DNA from: Streptomyces sp. WMMB303
GTDB taxonomy: Bacteria > Actinomycetota > Actinomycetes > Streptomycetales > Streptomycetaceae
Reading direction: 5' to 3'
Assembly: GCF_029351045.1 (NCBI RefSeq)
Contig: NZ_JARKIN010000001.1
Location: forward strand, 3,336,501 to 3,400,500
DNA: 64,000 bases
Shown: positions 18,069 through 26,730 of the stretch, piece by piece
Numbering within the stretch: the first letter of the stretch is position 1
Layout of the letters: each line of letters opens with the position of its first letter
Program-made: the position numbers and the translations under genes
The notes under the pieces: model-generated
The model's database searches: none
What the model was told of the DNA's origin: nothing
The model's input: the letters and a program-made list of their open reading frames with translations, nothing else

Positions 18069-18689
18069 GTGAGCAGCACACCCGCGATGCCCGACCCCCG
18101 CCCGCTGTACGCCCGCGGCACCGCGCAGTTGGCGACGGTGGTCGCCGCCGTCCGGACCGAGCAGCTCGACGCACCGACGCCGTGCACCGAGTACGACGTG
18201 CGCTCCCTGCTGGGTCATCTCGTCGGCGCCATGCGGCGCATCGCCGCCGTTCCCGGCGGCGGCGACGGCAAGGGTGCCGACCTGCCCGAGTGGACGGCCG
18301 AGGTACCGGCGGGGGAGTGGCCGGACCTCTTCGAGGACGGCCGCATGCGCATGATCGAAGCCTGGGCGGACGACGCGCTCATGGAGACCGTCGTGACGGT
18401 GCCCTGGGGGCGGGTGCCGGGGCGGATGGCGCTCGCCGGGTCGGTGATGGAGACCGCGGCCCACACCTGGGACCTGGCCCGCGCGCTCGGCTGGAGCGGA
18501 CCGCTGGACGAGGAAGTGGGCCGGTTCGCGCTGGGTGTGGCCCAGCAGGCGGTGCCGGCGGCGGGCCGGGAGCAGTTGCCCTTCGGGGAGGTGCGGGAAG
18601 CCCTGGCGGGGGCCGACGGCTACGGGCAGCTGGCCGCCTGGCTGGGCCGGGATCCCGAGTGGCGGGCACCGGACGCGGCAGCTCGGTAG
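18069..18689 (+). CDS. TIGR03086/DinB-like metal-binding protein, possibly mycothiol-dependent
   Basis: A 206-residue protein starting at GTG 18069 with AGGAGAG seven bases upstream. It shows the four-helix mycothiol-maleylpyruvate-isomerase N-type fold signature: TPCTEYDVRSLLGHLVGAM near the N-terminus (metal His) and METAAHTWDLARALGW near the centre (second His). Family members in actinobacteria are metal-dependent transferases or isomerases that may use mycothiol, the thiol these bacteria have instead of glutathione. The divergent WYL regulator next door probably controls it. The substrate is unknown. Confidence 0.85.
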   Translation: MSSTPAMPDPRPLYARGTAQLATVVAAVRTEQLDAPTPCTEYDVRSLLGHLVGAMRRIAAVPGGGDGKGADLPEWTAEVPAGEWPDLFEDGRMRMIEAWADDALMETVVTVPWGRVPGRMALAGSVMETAAHTWDLARALGWSGPLDEEVGRFALGVAQQAVPAAGREQLPFGEVREALAGADGYGQLAAWLGRDPEWRAPDAAAR

Positions 18690-18776
18690 GGCCGCGGGAT
18701 CGGGCGGGAGCAGGAGCGGCGGATGGAGCCGTACGGCCGGTCGGCCCGGCCGGCCGGCGAGACCTCGGGAGTGGAG

Positions 18777-20138
18777 ATGATGCGGACGAAGGCGCTGGAG
18801 GCGCTGCGGGACGCGGTACGCGGCAGTGTGCTCCTCCCCGGTGACGCGGGATACGACCGGGAGCGCACCGGTTTCCAGCGCGGGGACCGGCACGGTCCGG
18901 ACGTGCTCGTCGCGGCGCGGACGCCGGAGGATGTGCGGGCGGCGGTGGACCACGCACGGCGCCAGGGGATGCCGCTGGCCGTACAGGCGACGGGGCACGG
19001 ACTGCGCGCGGCGGGCCGCGGGGGCGTGCTGGTCGCCACGCGCGGGATGACGGGGATCCGGATCGACGCGGCGGCCCGTACCGCCTGGGTCGAGGCGGGG
19101 GTCCGGGCGGGCGACCTGGTGGCGGAGGCCGCGCGGCACGGGCTGGCGCCCGTCAACGGTTCGGCTCCCGGGGTCGGCGTCGTCGGGTATGCGCTGGGCG
19201 GCGGGGTGGGGCTGCTGGGCCGGGAGTTCGGCTACGCGACGGGCCTGGTGCGGCGGCTCGACGTCGTGACCGCCGACGGCCGGCTGCGCCGGGTGACCGC
19301 GGAGAGCTGCCCGGACCTGTTCTGGGGGCTGCGCGGGGGCGGTGGCGGCCTGGGAGCGGTGACCGGGCTGGAGCTGGGCCTGGTGCCGGTGGAGCGGATC
19401 TTCGGCGGTCGTCTGGTGTTCGACGGCGGCCAGGTCGCCGAAGAGGTGTTGCGGACATGGCAGGAGTGGACCCGGTCGGTTCCCGACACGCTCACCTCTG
19501 CCGTGACGCTGCTGCCGATGCCGGACCTGCCGGCTGTCCCAGCGGCACTGCGGGGACGGTATCTCGCCCAGGTGCACCTCGCCTTCACCGGACCGCGGGA
19601 GGAGGGTGAGCAGTGGGTCCGGCCGCTGCGGGAGATCGGTGCGCTGCTGGTGGACGAGGTGCGGGAGATGCCGTACACGGAGTGCGCCACGGTCTTCAGC
19701 GAGCCGGAGACGCCGCACGCGTACCGCAGTTCGAACGTCCTGCTGGACGCGGCGGGGCTGGACGACGACGCGCGGCGTGCCGTGCCGGCCGAGGCAGGCC
19801 CGTCCGCCGCGGCGATGTGCGTGCTGTGCGTGCGGCACCTGGGCGGCGCGTTCTCCCGCCCGCCAGAGGTACCGGACGCGGTCGACCACCGGGACGCGCG
19901 GTATCTGGTGTACGTGCTCTCCCCGGTGTCGGGGCCCGACCAGGACGACGCGGTGCGGAGTCTGCACGCGCGCGTGCTGGCCCCGGTGACCGGCCCGGCA
20001 CCGGCCCGGAACGGCAACTTCCTCTACGGCCCGCAGGAGCCCGCCACCCTCCGGTCGGTGCACCGGGACGAGACGACCACGCGGCTGGAGCGGCTGCGGG
20101 CCGAGTTCGACCCGCAGGGGTTGTTCCGCGGCCGGTGA
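18777..20138 (+). CDS. FAD-binding oxidoreductase (PCMH/BBE-like)
   Basis: The 453-residue enzyme has an FAD-binding PCMH domain (about 20-205) with VQATGHGLRAAGRGG and a Gly-rich GYALGGGVGLLG, and a BBE-like C-terminus ending LRAEFDPQGLFRGR. The His of TGHG could carry an 8-alpha-histidyl FAD link; the Cys that makes the second bond in bicovalent enzymes is absent (NGSAPGVG), so FAD is at most singly linked. ATG 18777/18780 follows GGGAG. No signal peptide is seen. The substrate (sugar, alcohol or secondary metabolite) cannot be told. It stands 87 bp after the DinB-like gene. Confidence 0.87.
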   Translation: MMRTKALEALRDAVRGSVLLPGDAGYDRERTGFQRGDRHGPDVLVAARTPEDVRAAVDHARRQGMPLAVQATGHGLRAAGRGGVLVATRGMTGIRIDAAARTAWVEAGVRAGDLVAEAARHGLAPVNGSAPGVGVVGYALGGGVGLLGREFGYATGLVRRLDVVTADGRLRRVTAESCPDLFWGLRGGGGGLGAVTGLELGLVPVERIFGGRLVFDGGQVAEEVLRTWQEWTRSVPDTLTSAVTLLPMPDLPAVPAALRGRYLAQVHLAFTGPREEGEQWVRPLREIGALLVDEVREMPYTECATVFSEPETPHAYRSSNVLLDAAGLDDDARRAVPAEAGPSAAAMCVLCVRHLGGAFSRPPEVPDAVDHRDARYLVYVLSPVSGPDQDDAVRSLHARVLAPVTGPAPARNGNFLYGPQEPATLRSVHRDETTTRLERLRAEFDPQGLFRGR

Positions 20139-20182
20139 TCGGGTGGCCCTCTCAGTGCCTCGGCTGCTCCTGTGCGTCGACG

Positions 20183-20350
20183 ATGCCGGTGAGGGCTCGC
20201 AGACCCGCCCGCACCTGGCGCGCCGAAGCCTGCCCCACCCGCTCCTACGGCCTGTACTGGTCGACGGACGACGCGGCGACCGCCCTCGGCCGCTCCTACG
20301 ACATCCTCATCCACCTCCACCAGGTCAAGGCCGCCCACATCCTCCAGTGA
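20183..20350 (+). pseudogene. Short coding remnant or small gene of unknown family
   Basis: From about 20208 to the TGA at 20348-20350, one frame has G or C at the third position in nearly every codon, the usual mark of real Streptomyces coding DNA. It reads SYGLYWSTDDAATALGRSYD and ends HQVKAAHILQ. Upstream of 20208 this bias fades, and the only in-frame ATG (20183) has no ribosome binding site. The simplest reading is the 3' end of a gene whose front was lost. I do not recognise the family. Confidence 0.35.
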
Positions 20351-20862
20351 CGCAACAGGCAGGGGCGGGGTCGGAGTTCCGGAAGAAGTCGGCAATGTTC
20401 GACCACCGGCCCGCCCCCACCAGGCGAAAGAGGCGCGCAGCGGCAGCACGGAGACCGGACCGAGCGGGAGAACCTCCGCGCGTCCACGCCCTCCTGCCGC
20501 CCTCACCACCCCCACCGGCAGCGAAATTCCGCAACCCCGCTCCGAAGCCAAGACCGTGACGACACGCTGAGCTACTCACCGCTTGGCGGCTCCGGGAGAA
20601 CAGGGCATTCGCGTAACCGTACGACTCTCGAATCGTTGTACCTCTTGCGTGGAGGCGATGTACGAGCGACGGCGTCGAGAGTGTGTGAAGTGGTGGTAGC
20701 CGGCGGGGACAAGGCCCGACGCGGGGCCTCCCGCCGGTCGTGCGGTACGTGGGAAGACATGAGCTGACCTCCGCTCCTGGCTCCTGGATACGGACACCTG
20801 ACGACCCCAGGCGAACGGGGTTTCCCAGACGTGTCCGAGACCAGGACCAAGGAGGGTCTGCC
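20351..20862. other. Non-coding stretch, 512 bp, possible integration scar
   Basis: No frame here has convincing codon bias. A block resembling the 5' end of a tRNA gene on the reverse strand lies at 20567-20582 (CTGAGCTACTCACCGC, the complement of an acceptor stem plus TAGCTCAG), but no T-arm or matching acceptor follows. An imperfect inverted repeat pairs ACTCTCGA near 20624 with TCGAGAGT at 20675-20682. Local G+C falls towards 20600-20760. Confidence 0.4.
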
Positions 20863-21654
20863 ATGTACACCGATTCCGTCCTTCTGGAGTCGCGAAGCGC
20901 GCGCTCCGGTATGACACACAGGGTCGAGATCCTCGACAGAGTGAAGGCGTTGGCGATTTCCACAGGTGGTGCACAGGCCACCACGCGGGATGTGGCCGAC
21001 TACTTCGAAGTGCCCCTCAAGACTGTGGAAAAGCTGACCGAGCGGCACCGCGACGAGCTCATCAGCAACGGAATGGCTGTCCTACGGGGCGTTGAGCTGC
21101 AGAAATATCAGACCGACGAGTTGTCGGTCTCATCCGAGCAGGCGCAAGGTTATCCACAGCGGCGCAGTGGCCTCACCGTCTTCAGCCGCCGCGCCGTCCT
21201 CGACGTGGCGATGCTGCTGCGGGACAGCGTGATCGCGCAGCGGGTGCGTACATACCTCCTCGATGTCGAGGAGAGCGCTCGTGCACGCCCCGGGATGGAG
21301 GAAATGCGGCAGTCGACACAGGAGTTGCGGCAGACGGTCCGGACGCTGTCCGCCGGATACGGATCGCTCGACCGCAAGGTCGGCAACCTGGAGACGACCG
21401 GTGCCGAACTCGGCGCCGTACTGCAGGAACTGGCCCCGGTCATCGGCCGTATCTCCACGCGCGCCGAGCGCATGGACCACCGGCTGGCAGACACCGAACA
21501 GCGCACGGAGCGCACCGAGCGGGTGGTGTGCGCGATGAGCCAGCGGCTCGCCGACATGGGCGAGGAGATGCGGGGCGTCCGCCGGGAGTTGCAGGCTGTC
21601 GTACGCGCCGTGAGCGCCGCGTCGACTCCCCCGGCGCCGCGCGCGGAGTCCTGA
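20863..21654 (+). CDS. Phage antirepressor/KilA-N-like DNA-binding protein with coiled-coil tail
   Basis: A 263-residue protein beginning MYTDSVLLES, with a strong GGAGGG six bases upstream of ATG 20863. An HTH-like segment at about 38-66 (TTRDVADYFEVPLKTVEKLT) precedes a block with LTVFSRRAVLDVAMLLRDS and VRTYLLDVEES, as in phage Rha/antirepressor-like proteins that are common in Streptomyces. The C-terminal half (about 145-250) is a predicted coiled coil rich in Arg, Glu and Leu. Third-position G+C is lower than in neighbours, suggesting transfer or relaxed selection. The reading frame carries three DnaA-box-like 9-mers (20956, 21024, 21150). Function is unknown. Confidence 0.8.
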   Translation: MYTDSVLLESRSARSGMTHRVEILDRVKALAISTGGAQATTRDVADYFEVPLKTVEKLTERHRDELISNGMAVLRGVELQKYQTDELSVSSEQAQGYPQRRSGLTVFSRRAVLDVAMLLRDSVIAQRVRTYLLDVEESARARPGMEEMRQSTQELRQTVRTLSAGYGSLDRKVGNLETTGAELGAVLQELAPVIGRISTRAERMDHRLADTEQRTERTERVVCAMSQRLADMGEEMRGVRRELQAVVRAVSAASTPPAPRAES

Positions 21655-21814
21655 GCCGGCACACCAGGAGAGAAATCCGAGAGGAGTGAAGTCGGGGGAC
21701 AAGGGGTGACCCCGGCTCGTCGTACCGGGCCGGGGCACCATCTCAGCCGAGGGCACTTGTAGGATGACCGGGCAACCGGGCGAATGACTCGAGGAAGCCG
21801 AAGGAGTGGGAGCC

Positions 21815-22591
21815 ATGACGCTGCGGGCCGCGGGGCGGCAGTCCCTCGTCGACACCGTCGTCGGTGAGCTGCGCGCGCAGCTCACGGCGGGAGAGTGGCC
21901 GGTGGGCGAGCGCATCCCCACCGAGCACACGCTGGCCGAGCAGCTCCAGGTGGGACGCAACACCGTCCGCGAGGCGGTGCGGGTACTGGTGCACGCCGGA
22001 ATGCTGCGCTCCCGGCAGGGCGAGGGCACGTTCGTCGTGGCCACCGCCGACCCCGGCGAGATCGTCCGCGGGGTGCAGCGCGCGGACGTACGGGACGTGC
22101 TGGAGCTGCGGATCGCACTGGAGGCCGAGGGCGCCCGCCTGGCGGCCCTCCGCCACACCGCGGCCGACCTGGAGCGGATGCGCGCCGCGCTCGCCGCGCA
22201 GGCCGCCTTCCGCGACCCCCTCGGACAGCCCGCGCACGGGCAGTACGAGCTGTACGCGGAGCACGACATCGAGTTCCACGTCGCGGTCGTCGACTCCGCG
22301 CACAACGCCGCACTGAGCGCGACGTACGGCTGGTTCAGCAGCTCCGTCCGGGACGCACTGGTCGCCTCGCTGCACGACCGGCACATGCCCCGCATCCACG
22401 AGACCGACCACCACGACCTCGTGGACGCCATCGGGACCGGCGACCCGGAGGCCGCCGAGCGCGCCGCGAGGTCGCTGCTCGCCAAGCCGAAGCAGGCCGT
22501 GGACGCGCTGCTGGACACCGGCCCCGGCACCGGTACCGACCCGAACGCCGGCCCCGGCACCGGTACCGACCCCGGCGGGGGCGCCGGTTGA
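21815..22591 (+). CDS. GntR-family regulator, FadR/FCD subgroup
   Basis: A 258-residue protein. The winged HTH (about 8-75) has GERIPTEHTLAEQLQVGRN and TVREAVRVLVHAGMLRSRQG, and the FCD effector domain (about 90-235) shows the metal/ligand pattern ELRIALEAEGARLAA, HDIEFHVAVV and HHDLVDAI. The C-terminus has two copies of a Gly/Thr/Pro/Asp unit encoded by a 25-bp exact repeat (22518-22542, 22548-22572). ATG 21815 has AAGGAG eight bases upstream. The MFS exporter gene begins 53 bp downstream in the same direction and is its probable target. Confidence 0.9.
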   Translation: MTLRAAGRQSLVDTVVGELRAQLTAGEWPVGERIPTEHTLAEQLQVGRNTVREAVRVLVHAGMLRSRQGEGTFVVATADPGEIVRGVQRADVRDVLELRIALEAEGARLAALRHTAADLERMRAALAAQAAFRDPLGQPAHGQYELYAEHDIEFHVAVVDSAHNAALSATYGWFSSSVRDALVASLHDRHMPRIHETDHHDLVDAIGTGDPEAAERAARSLLAKPKQAVDALLDTGPGTGTDPNAGPGTGTDPGGGAG

Positions 22592-22644
22592 GGCACCGGC
22601 ATCCCCGCGCACCAGCTGCCCGTCGAGAAAGGCACCACCCCCGC

Positions 22645-24000
22645 ATGTCCCGGTCCCCGCACCCGCCGTCGCCGCAGCAAGGGCTCAGCACCGAGGAGCT
22701 GCCGACAGCCGAGTTGATCGACGCGACGGAGGGTCCGGCGCCCGGGCCCGCCGCGGCGGCGGCCCGCCGCAGGCTGCGGTCCCATCCGCTGCTGCTGCTC
22801 GCCGGTATCGTCCTCGCCTCGCTCAACATGCGCGCCGCCCTGGCCGGGGTCTCCCCCGTGCTGGGGCAGATCAGCGACGACTTCGGCATGACCGCCACGG
22901 TCAGCAGCCTGGTGACGACCATCCCGCTGCTCTTCATGGGTGTCGTCTCACCGCTCGCACCGGGGCTGGCCCGGCGCCGGGGCACGGAGACCGTGCTGTT
23001 CGGCGCACTGGTGCTGCTGACGGGCGGCATAGTGCTGCGGATCGCGCCGCCGACGGTCGCGCTCTTCCTGGGCTGCGCCGTGGTCGGCTCCGGCATCGCG
23101 CTGTTGAACGTACTGATGCCCGGTCTGATCAAACGGGACTTCCCTCAGCAGGCCGCGGGGATGACGGCCCTCTACTCGACGGCGATGATCCTGGGCGCGA
23201 CCGCCTCCGCCGCGGCTGCCGTGCCGTTGGAGCGGGCCCTGGGCGGCTGGCGTGGTTCGCTCGTCTCCTGGGCGCTGCCGGCCGGGCTCGCGGCCTGCGT
23301 CTGGCTGCCCCAGGTCCTCCTCGTCCGGCGCCGGACGCCGCACGGCCGTCCTGCCGCCGCTGCCGCACATGCCGCGGCCGGTGCCGCGGCGACGCGGGAG
23401 GTGCCCGGCCCCCGGCTGGCCCGGTCCGTACTGGCCTGGCAGATCACGCTGTTCATGGGATCGCAGTCGCTCATCGCCTATGTGACCATCGCCTGGCTGC
23501 CGACCCTGTTCACCGACCACGGGATGAACGAGACGAGCGCGGGCCTCGTCTTCGCGTTCAGCACACTGGTGCAGATGGCCGGATCGTTCGTGGTGCCCGT
23601 GCTGGCCGGGCGGATGCGCCGGCAGCGGCTGCTGTGCACGACGGTTGCCCTGTCCATGGCAGCCGGAATCGCCGGGCTGCTGATCGCCCCCGTGACCGGC
23701 GCATGGGTGTGGGCGGCGCTGCTGGGCCTGGGCCAGGGGGGTGCCCTCGGGCTGGCCCTGACGCTGATGGTGCTGCGCTCGGGGGACGCGCACACCGCGG
23801 CCCGGCTGTCCGGCATGGCGCAGACCTGGGGCTATCTGCTGGCCGCCGCGGGCCCGTTGCTGCTCGGCGCGGTGCACCAGGCCACGGACGGCTGGACGGT
23901 GCCGATCGTGCTGCTGCTGTGCGTGTGCGCGGGACTGGTGCTGCTGGGCCTGGGCGCGGGCCGGGACCGCCGGATCGGCGACGGCGCAACCGCCGGCTGA
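22645..24000 (+). CDS. MFS transporter, CynX/NimT-like
   Basis: A 451-residue permease with a soluble 45-residue start and about twelve helices from LLLLAGIVLASLNMRAALAG onward. The first helix with NMRAALAGVSPVLGQI is typical of the CynX/YeaN/NimT group, which handles cyanate, nitroimidazole-like or unrelated small compounds. A conserved mid-loop LAPGLARRRG follows helix 2. The gene lies just behind a GntR regulator and ahead of a strong hairpin, so the pair probably forms one unit. The substrate is unknown; the family label alone does not fix export or uptake. Confidence 0.88.
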   Translation: MSRSPHPPSPQQGLSTEELPTAELIDATEGPAPGPAAAAARRRLRSHPLLLLAGIVLASLNMRAALAGVSPVLGQISDDFGMTATVSSLVTTIPLLFMGVVSPLAPGLARRRGTETVLFGALVLLTGGIVLRIAPPTVALFLGCAVVGSGIALLNVLMPGLIKRDFPQQAAGMTALYSTAMILGATASAAAAVPLERALGGWRGSLVSWALPAGLAACVWLPQVLLVRRRTPHGRPAAAAAHAAAGAAATREVPGPRLARSVLAWQITLFMGSQSLIAYVTIAWLPTLFTDHGMNETSAGLVFAFSTLVQMAGSFVVPVLAGRMRRQRLLCTTVALSMAAGIAGLLIAPVTGAWVWAALLGLGQGGALGLALTLMVLRSGDAHTAARLSGMAQTWGYLLAAAGPLLLGAVHQATDGWTVPIVLLLCVCAGLVLLGLGAGRDRRIGDGATAG

Positions 24001-24058
24001 AGGCCCCGGCCCGGCGGAAGTTGCCCACAAGGGGCAGCACGCCCGGTCGCGGCGGCCT

Positions 24059-24088
24059 GCCGGTGGGACCGCGTGCCCTCCCACCGGC
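24059..24088. terminator. Bidirectional terminator-like hairpin
   Basis: A perfect 10-bp stem GCCGGTGGGA/TCCCACCGGC with a ten-base loop lies between the convergent MFS and ABC-permease genes. No U-run follows, as is common in Streptomyces. Confidence 0.6.
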
Positions 24089-24102
24089 GGGGCGCCGTCC
24101 GA

Positions 24103-24825
24103 CTACTCCTCCCCGGCCAGCTTCAGGGTCCGCAGCTTCTGCCCCGCGAAGAGAGCGCCGCCGACGGTGACGATCACGAGGAGCACCACGGCGGTCGGCA
24201 CCGCCACCGACGAGCTGACGTCCGCACCGCTGCCCGCGATCTTCTCGGCGAGCGCGAGTGCCCACTGCTGCACGCTGAGCGTCTTGGCGCCGGGCACCAG
24301 ACTGCCGATGAGCGCCTCCCAGATCAGCGCGTACACCAGGCCGATCACGACGGCGTGCCTGCTGACCGTGCCCAGCAGCAGGAACAGCGCGCTGTAGGCG
24401 AGGGAGGCGACCGCGGCGGCCACCGCGTAGGCGACGGCGAGCTGCTGGCTGTTGCCGTTCAGCACGAAGCCCGCGACGAGGACCGGCACCGCCGCGAAGA
24501 CGGCGGTCGTCCCGGCGGCGACGAGCAGTTTGGTGACGATGATCGAGGTGCGGCCGACCGGCTTGGCGAGCAGATAGACGACCGAGCCGTCGTCGATCTC
24601 CGGACCGATGGCGCCGGTTCCGGCGATCACGCCGATCAGCGGCACCAGGGTGGCGAGTGCGAAGCCGCCGAGCAGTTGGCTGGTGACCGCGTCGTCGGCG
24701 CCGTTCATGGCGCGTACGGCGGCGGCCACCACGAGCAGCAGCGCCGGCAGCGCGCACAGGATCAGCGCGCGGCGGCGGCCGAGGAGAGCCCGCCAGGTGA
24801 GCCGCGCGACCGTCGGGTTGTACAT
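24103..24825 (-). CDS. ABC transporter permease (ABC-2 type), second permease of operon
   Basis: A 240-residue membrane protein with six apparent helices, including ALILCALPALLLVVAAAVRA near the start and VAVPTAVVLLVIVTVGGALF near the end. The conserved EIDDGSVVYLLAKPVGRTSI loop marks ABC-2 type exporters with this fold. ATG 24825 follows AAGGAG. It is the last gene of a four-gene minus-strand operon and starts 22 bp after the ATPase gene. It presumably pairs with that ATPase as a half- or homodimeric transmembrane unit. The substrate is unknown. Confidence 0.87.
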   Translation of the reverse strand: MYNPTVARLTWRALLGRRRALILCALPALLLVVAAAVRAMNGADDAVTSQLLGGFALATLVPLIGVIAGTGAIGPEIDDGSVVYLLAKPVGRTSIIVTKLLVAAGTTAVFAAVPVLVAGFVLNGNSQQLAVAYAVAAAVASLAYSALFLLLGTVSRHAVVIGLVYALIWEALIGSLVPGAKTLSVQQWALALAEKIAGSGADVSSSVAVPTAVVLLVIVTVGGALFAGQKLRTLKLAGEE

Positions 24826-24847
24826 CGGGTCAGCTCCTTTCCGCCGC

Positions 24848-25795
24848 TCAGGCCGCGACGAGGTACGAGAAGACGCTCTCCAGGGACTCGTCGGAGGGCG
24901 AGACGGTGTAGAGCCGGATGCCGTGCTCCCGTGCGGCACGGGGCAGCAGGGTGGTGAAGCGGGTGAAGTCCACGGCCTGGATGCGCAGTGCCTCCTCGGT
25001 CCGGTCCAGCTCGATGCCCGCTGTACAGGCGTCCGCGATGAGCGCGGCGGCCAGCCGCCGGTCGTCGCTGGAGCGCACCAGGTAGCGGTGCGGCCGGTCG
25101 GTCATCAGGCGGCGGATCTTGCGGAAGTCGCCACTGGCCGCGTGTCGTCCGGCGACGATGACCTCGATGTGCGAAGCGAGCTGTTCGACCTCCTCCAGGA
25201 TGTGCGAGGAGAACAGCACGGTGCGGCCCTCGTCGCCCATCTTGCGCAGCAGCTCCATCAGATGCATGCGCTGGCGCGGGTCCATTCCGTTGAACGGCTC
25301 GTCCAACAGCAGCACCGTGGGGTGGTGCACCAGTGCGGAGGCCATTTTCACCCGCTGTCGCATGCCCTTGGAGTAGGTGGAGATCCGGCGGTCCTGGGCG
25401 TGTTCCATCTCCACCGTCGCCAGCGCCTCGGCGGCGGCGGCACGCGGGTCGCGCAGCCCGTGCAGTTCGGCGTTGGCCAGGACGAACTCCTCGCCGGTGA
25501 GGAAGTCGTACATCCCCTCCCGCTCCGGTACCAGGCCGATGTGCCGGTAGGCGTCCTCGTTGCGCCAGATCGGCGCCGCTGCGGGCCTGCCGTCCGGACC
25601 GGGCGGGGGCTCCAGGGTGACGGTCCCGTTCGAGGGCGAGAGGAAGCCGCCCATCATGTGGATGAGGGTGGACTTGCCGGCGCCGTTGGGCCCGAGAAGG
25701 CCGGTGACACCGGGGGCGATGTCCATGGTGATGTCGTTGACCGCGACGACGTTCCCGAACCAGCGGGAGACGCGGTCGATGTGGATCGTGCTCAC
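24848..25795 (-). CDS. ABC transporter ATP-binding protein
   Basis: A 315-residue ATPase. Walker A is GLLGPNGAGKST, the signature region reads YSKGMRQRVKMA, and Walker B is VLLLDEPFNGMDP with the switch His in SSHILEEVEQ. A C-terminal extension of about 90 residues after the ABC domain is usual for exporters of the CcmA/NatA type. GTG 25795 overlaps the upstream permease stop by four bases (GTGA). It powers one or both permeases of the operon. Confidence 0.92.
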   Translation of the reverse strand: MSTIHIDRVSRWFGNVVAVNDITMDIAPGVTGLLGPNGAGKSTLIHMMGGFLSPSNGTVTLEPPPGPDGRPAAAPIWRNEDAYRHIGLVPEREGMYDFLTGEEFVLANAELHGLRDPRAAAAEALATVEMEHAQDRRISTYSKGMRQRVKMASALVHHPTVLLLDEPFNGMDPRQRMHLMELLRKMGDEGRTVLFSSHILEEVEQLASHIEVIVAGRHAASGDFRKIRRLMTDRPHRYLVRSSDDRRLAAALIADACTAGIELDRTEEALRIQAVDFTRFTTLLPRAAREHGIRLYTVSPSDESLESVFSYLVAA

Positions 25796-26730
25796 AGTCC
25801 GGCCTTTCGGTAGCGGCGCAGCAGCAGGGTGCAGAAGCAGACGATCAGTGCCGCGAGGACGACGAGGTAGACGGCGCCCTGGATACCGGTGAGGGTCTGC
25901 GCGTCCGGGAACCCGGAGCGGCCGCCCAGGAACCTGCTCTGCACACCGTCCAGCAGCGTCCCCGGCGATCCCAGACCGAGCCAGCCGATGGCGGCGTTGT
26001 TGTCCGAGGTCCAGGCGATGCCCTGGAGCGCGGTGACGAGGAAGTACGGGACCGTGATCGCGACGATGATCGCGGCCACGCCGAAGCCGCGGCGCGGGGT
26101 GAGGGCGGCGATCCAGGCGGCGATGGCGGCGTGCAGCAGCGCGAACAGCGCGCAGAACACCAGGCCCTGCGCGGCCCCCTCGGTCTGGTCGCCGAAGTCG
26201 AGCTTCACCAGCAGGGCACCGATGTACATGATCAGCACGGGGATGGCCGTGAACAGGAAGAGCGCCGCCGACAGGGACGCGTACTTGGCGGCCACGTAGT
26301 CGCTGCGCTCCATGGGGCGCGAGAAGTAGAGCGGCGTCGTCTTGAAGCGCAGGTCCATGGAGATGGCCTGCGGCGCGGCAGCCGCCAGGTAGATGCCCAG
26401 CAGCGGCTGCAGCAGCAGTATGTACTCCGCGTATCCGACCTCCAGGTCCTTGGCCTTGGTCAGAGCCGCGACCGCCACCAGGATGGCGGCCGGGATGCAC
26501 ACCGCGGCGAACAGCAGCAGCGGCAGCACCTTGGACTTGGCCGAGCGGCCCAGCCCGTACGCGCCGCGCAGCGACTGGCTGAACAGCGCCCGCCGGGCGT
26601 AGGAGCGGCCCAGCCGGGGCCCCTCGTAGCCGCGGTAGCCGATGTTGTGGATGACGTCCTGGCCGCGTTCGGCGGCGGGCGCCCCACCGCTCGCGGTGGC
26701 CGGCGGCGCGGGGGTCTGGTCAGGCGACAT
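25792..26730 (-). CDS. ABC transporter permease (ABC-2 type), first permease of operon
   Basis: A 312-residue protein. A Pro/Ala-rich start (about 1-35) and the conserved segment VIHNIGYRGYEGPRLGRSYA precede six or more helices from VLPLLLFAAVCIPAAILVA to VYLVVLAALIVCFCTLLL. ATG 26730 lies inside the end of the preceding ATPase gene (11-base overlap), and its stop overlaps the next ATPase start, so the operon is tightly coupled. RFKTTPLYFSRPMERSDY resembles the loop of the partner permease. It likely forms the exporter channel. Confidence 0.9.
   Translation of the reverse strand: MSPDQTPAPPATASGGAPAAERGQDVIHNIGYRGYEGPRLGRSYARRALFSQSLRGAYGLGRSAKSKVLPLLLFAAVCIPAAILVAVAALTKAKDLEVGYAEYILLLQPLLGIYLAAAAPQAISMDLRFKTTPLYFSRPMERSDYVAAKYASLSAALFLFTAIPVLIMYIGALLVKLDFGDQTEGAAQGLVFCALFALLHAAIAAWIAALTPRRGFGVAAIIVAITVPYFLVTALQGIAWTSDNNAAIGWLGLGSPGTLLDGVQSRFLGGRSGFPDAQTLTGIQGAVYLVVLAALIVCFCTLLLRRYRKAGL

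Noticed and set aside
20505..20582. Possible tRNA gene on the reverse strand, from the TAGCTCAG-like block.
   Set aside because: No anticodon arm, T-arm (GTTCRA) or matching acceptor could be found in the following bases, so it is at most a fragment.
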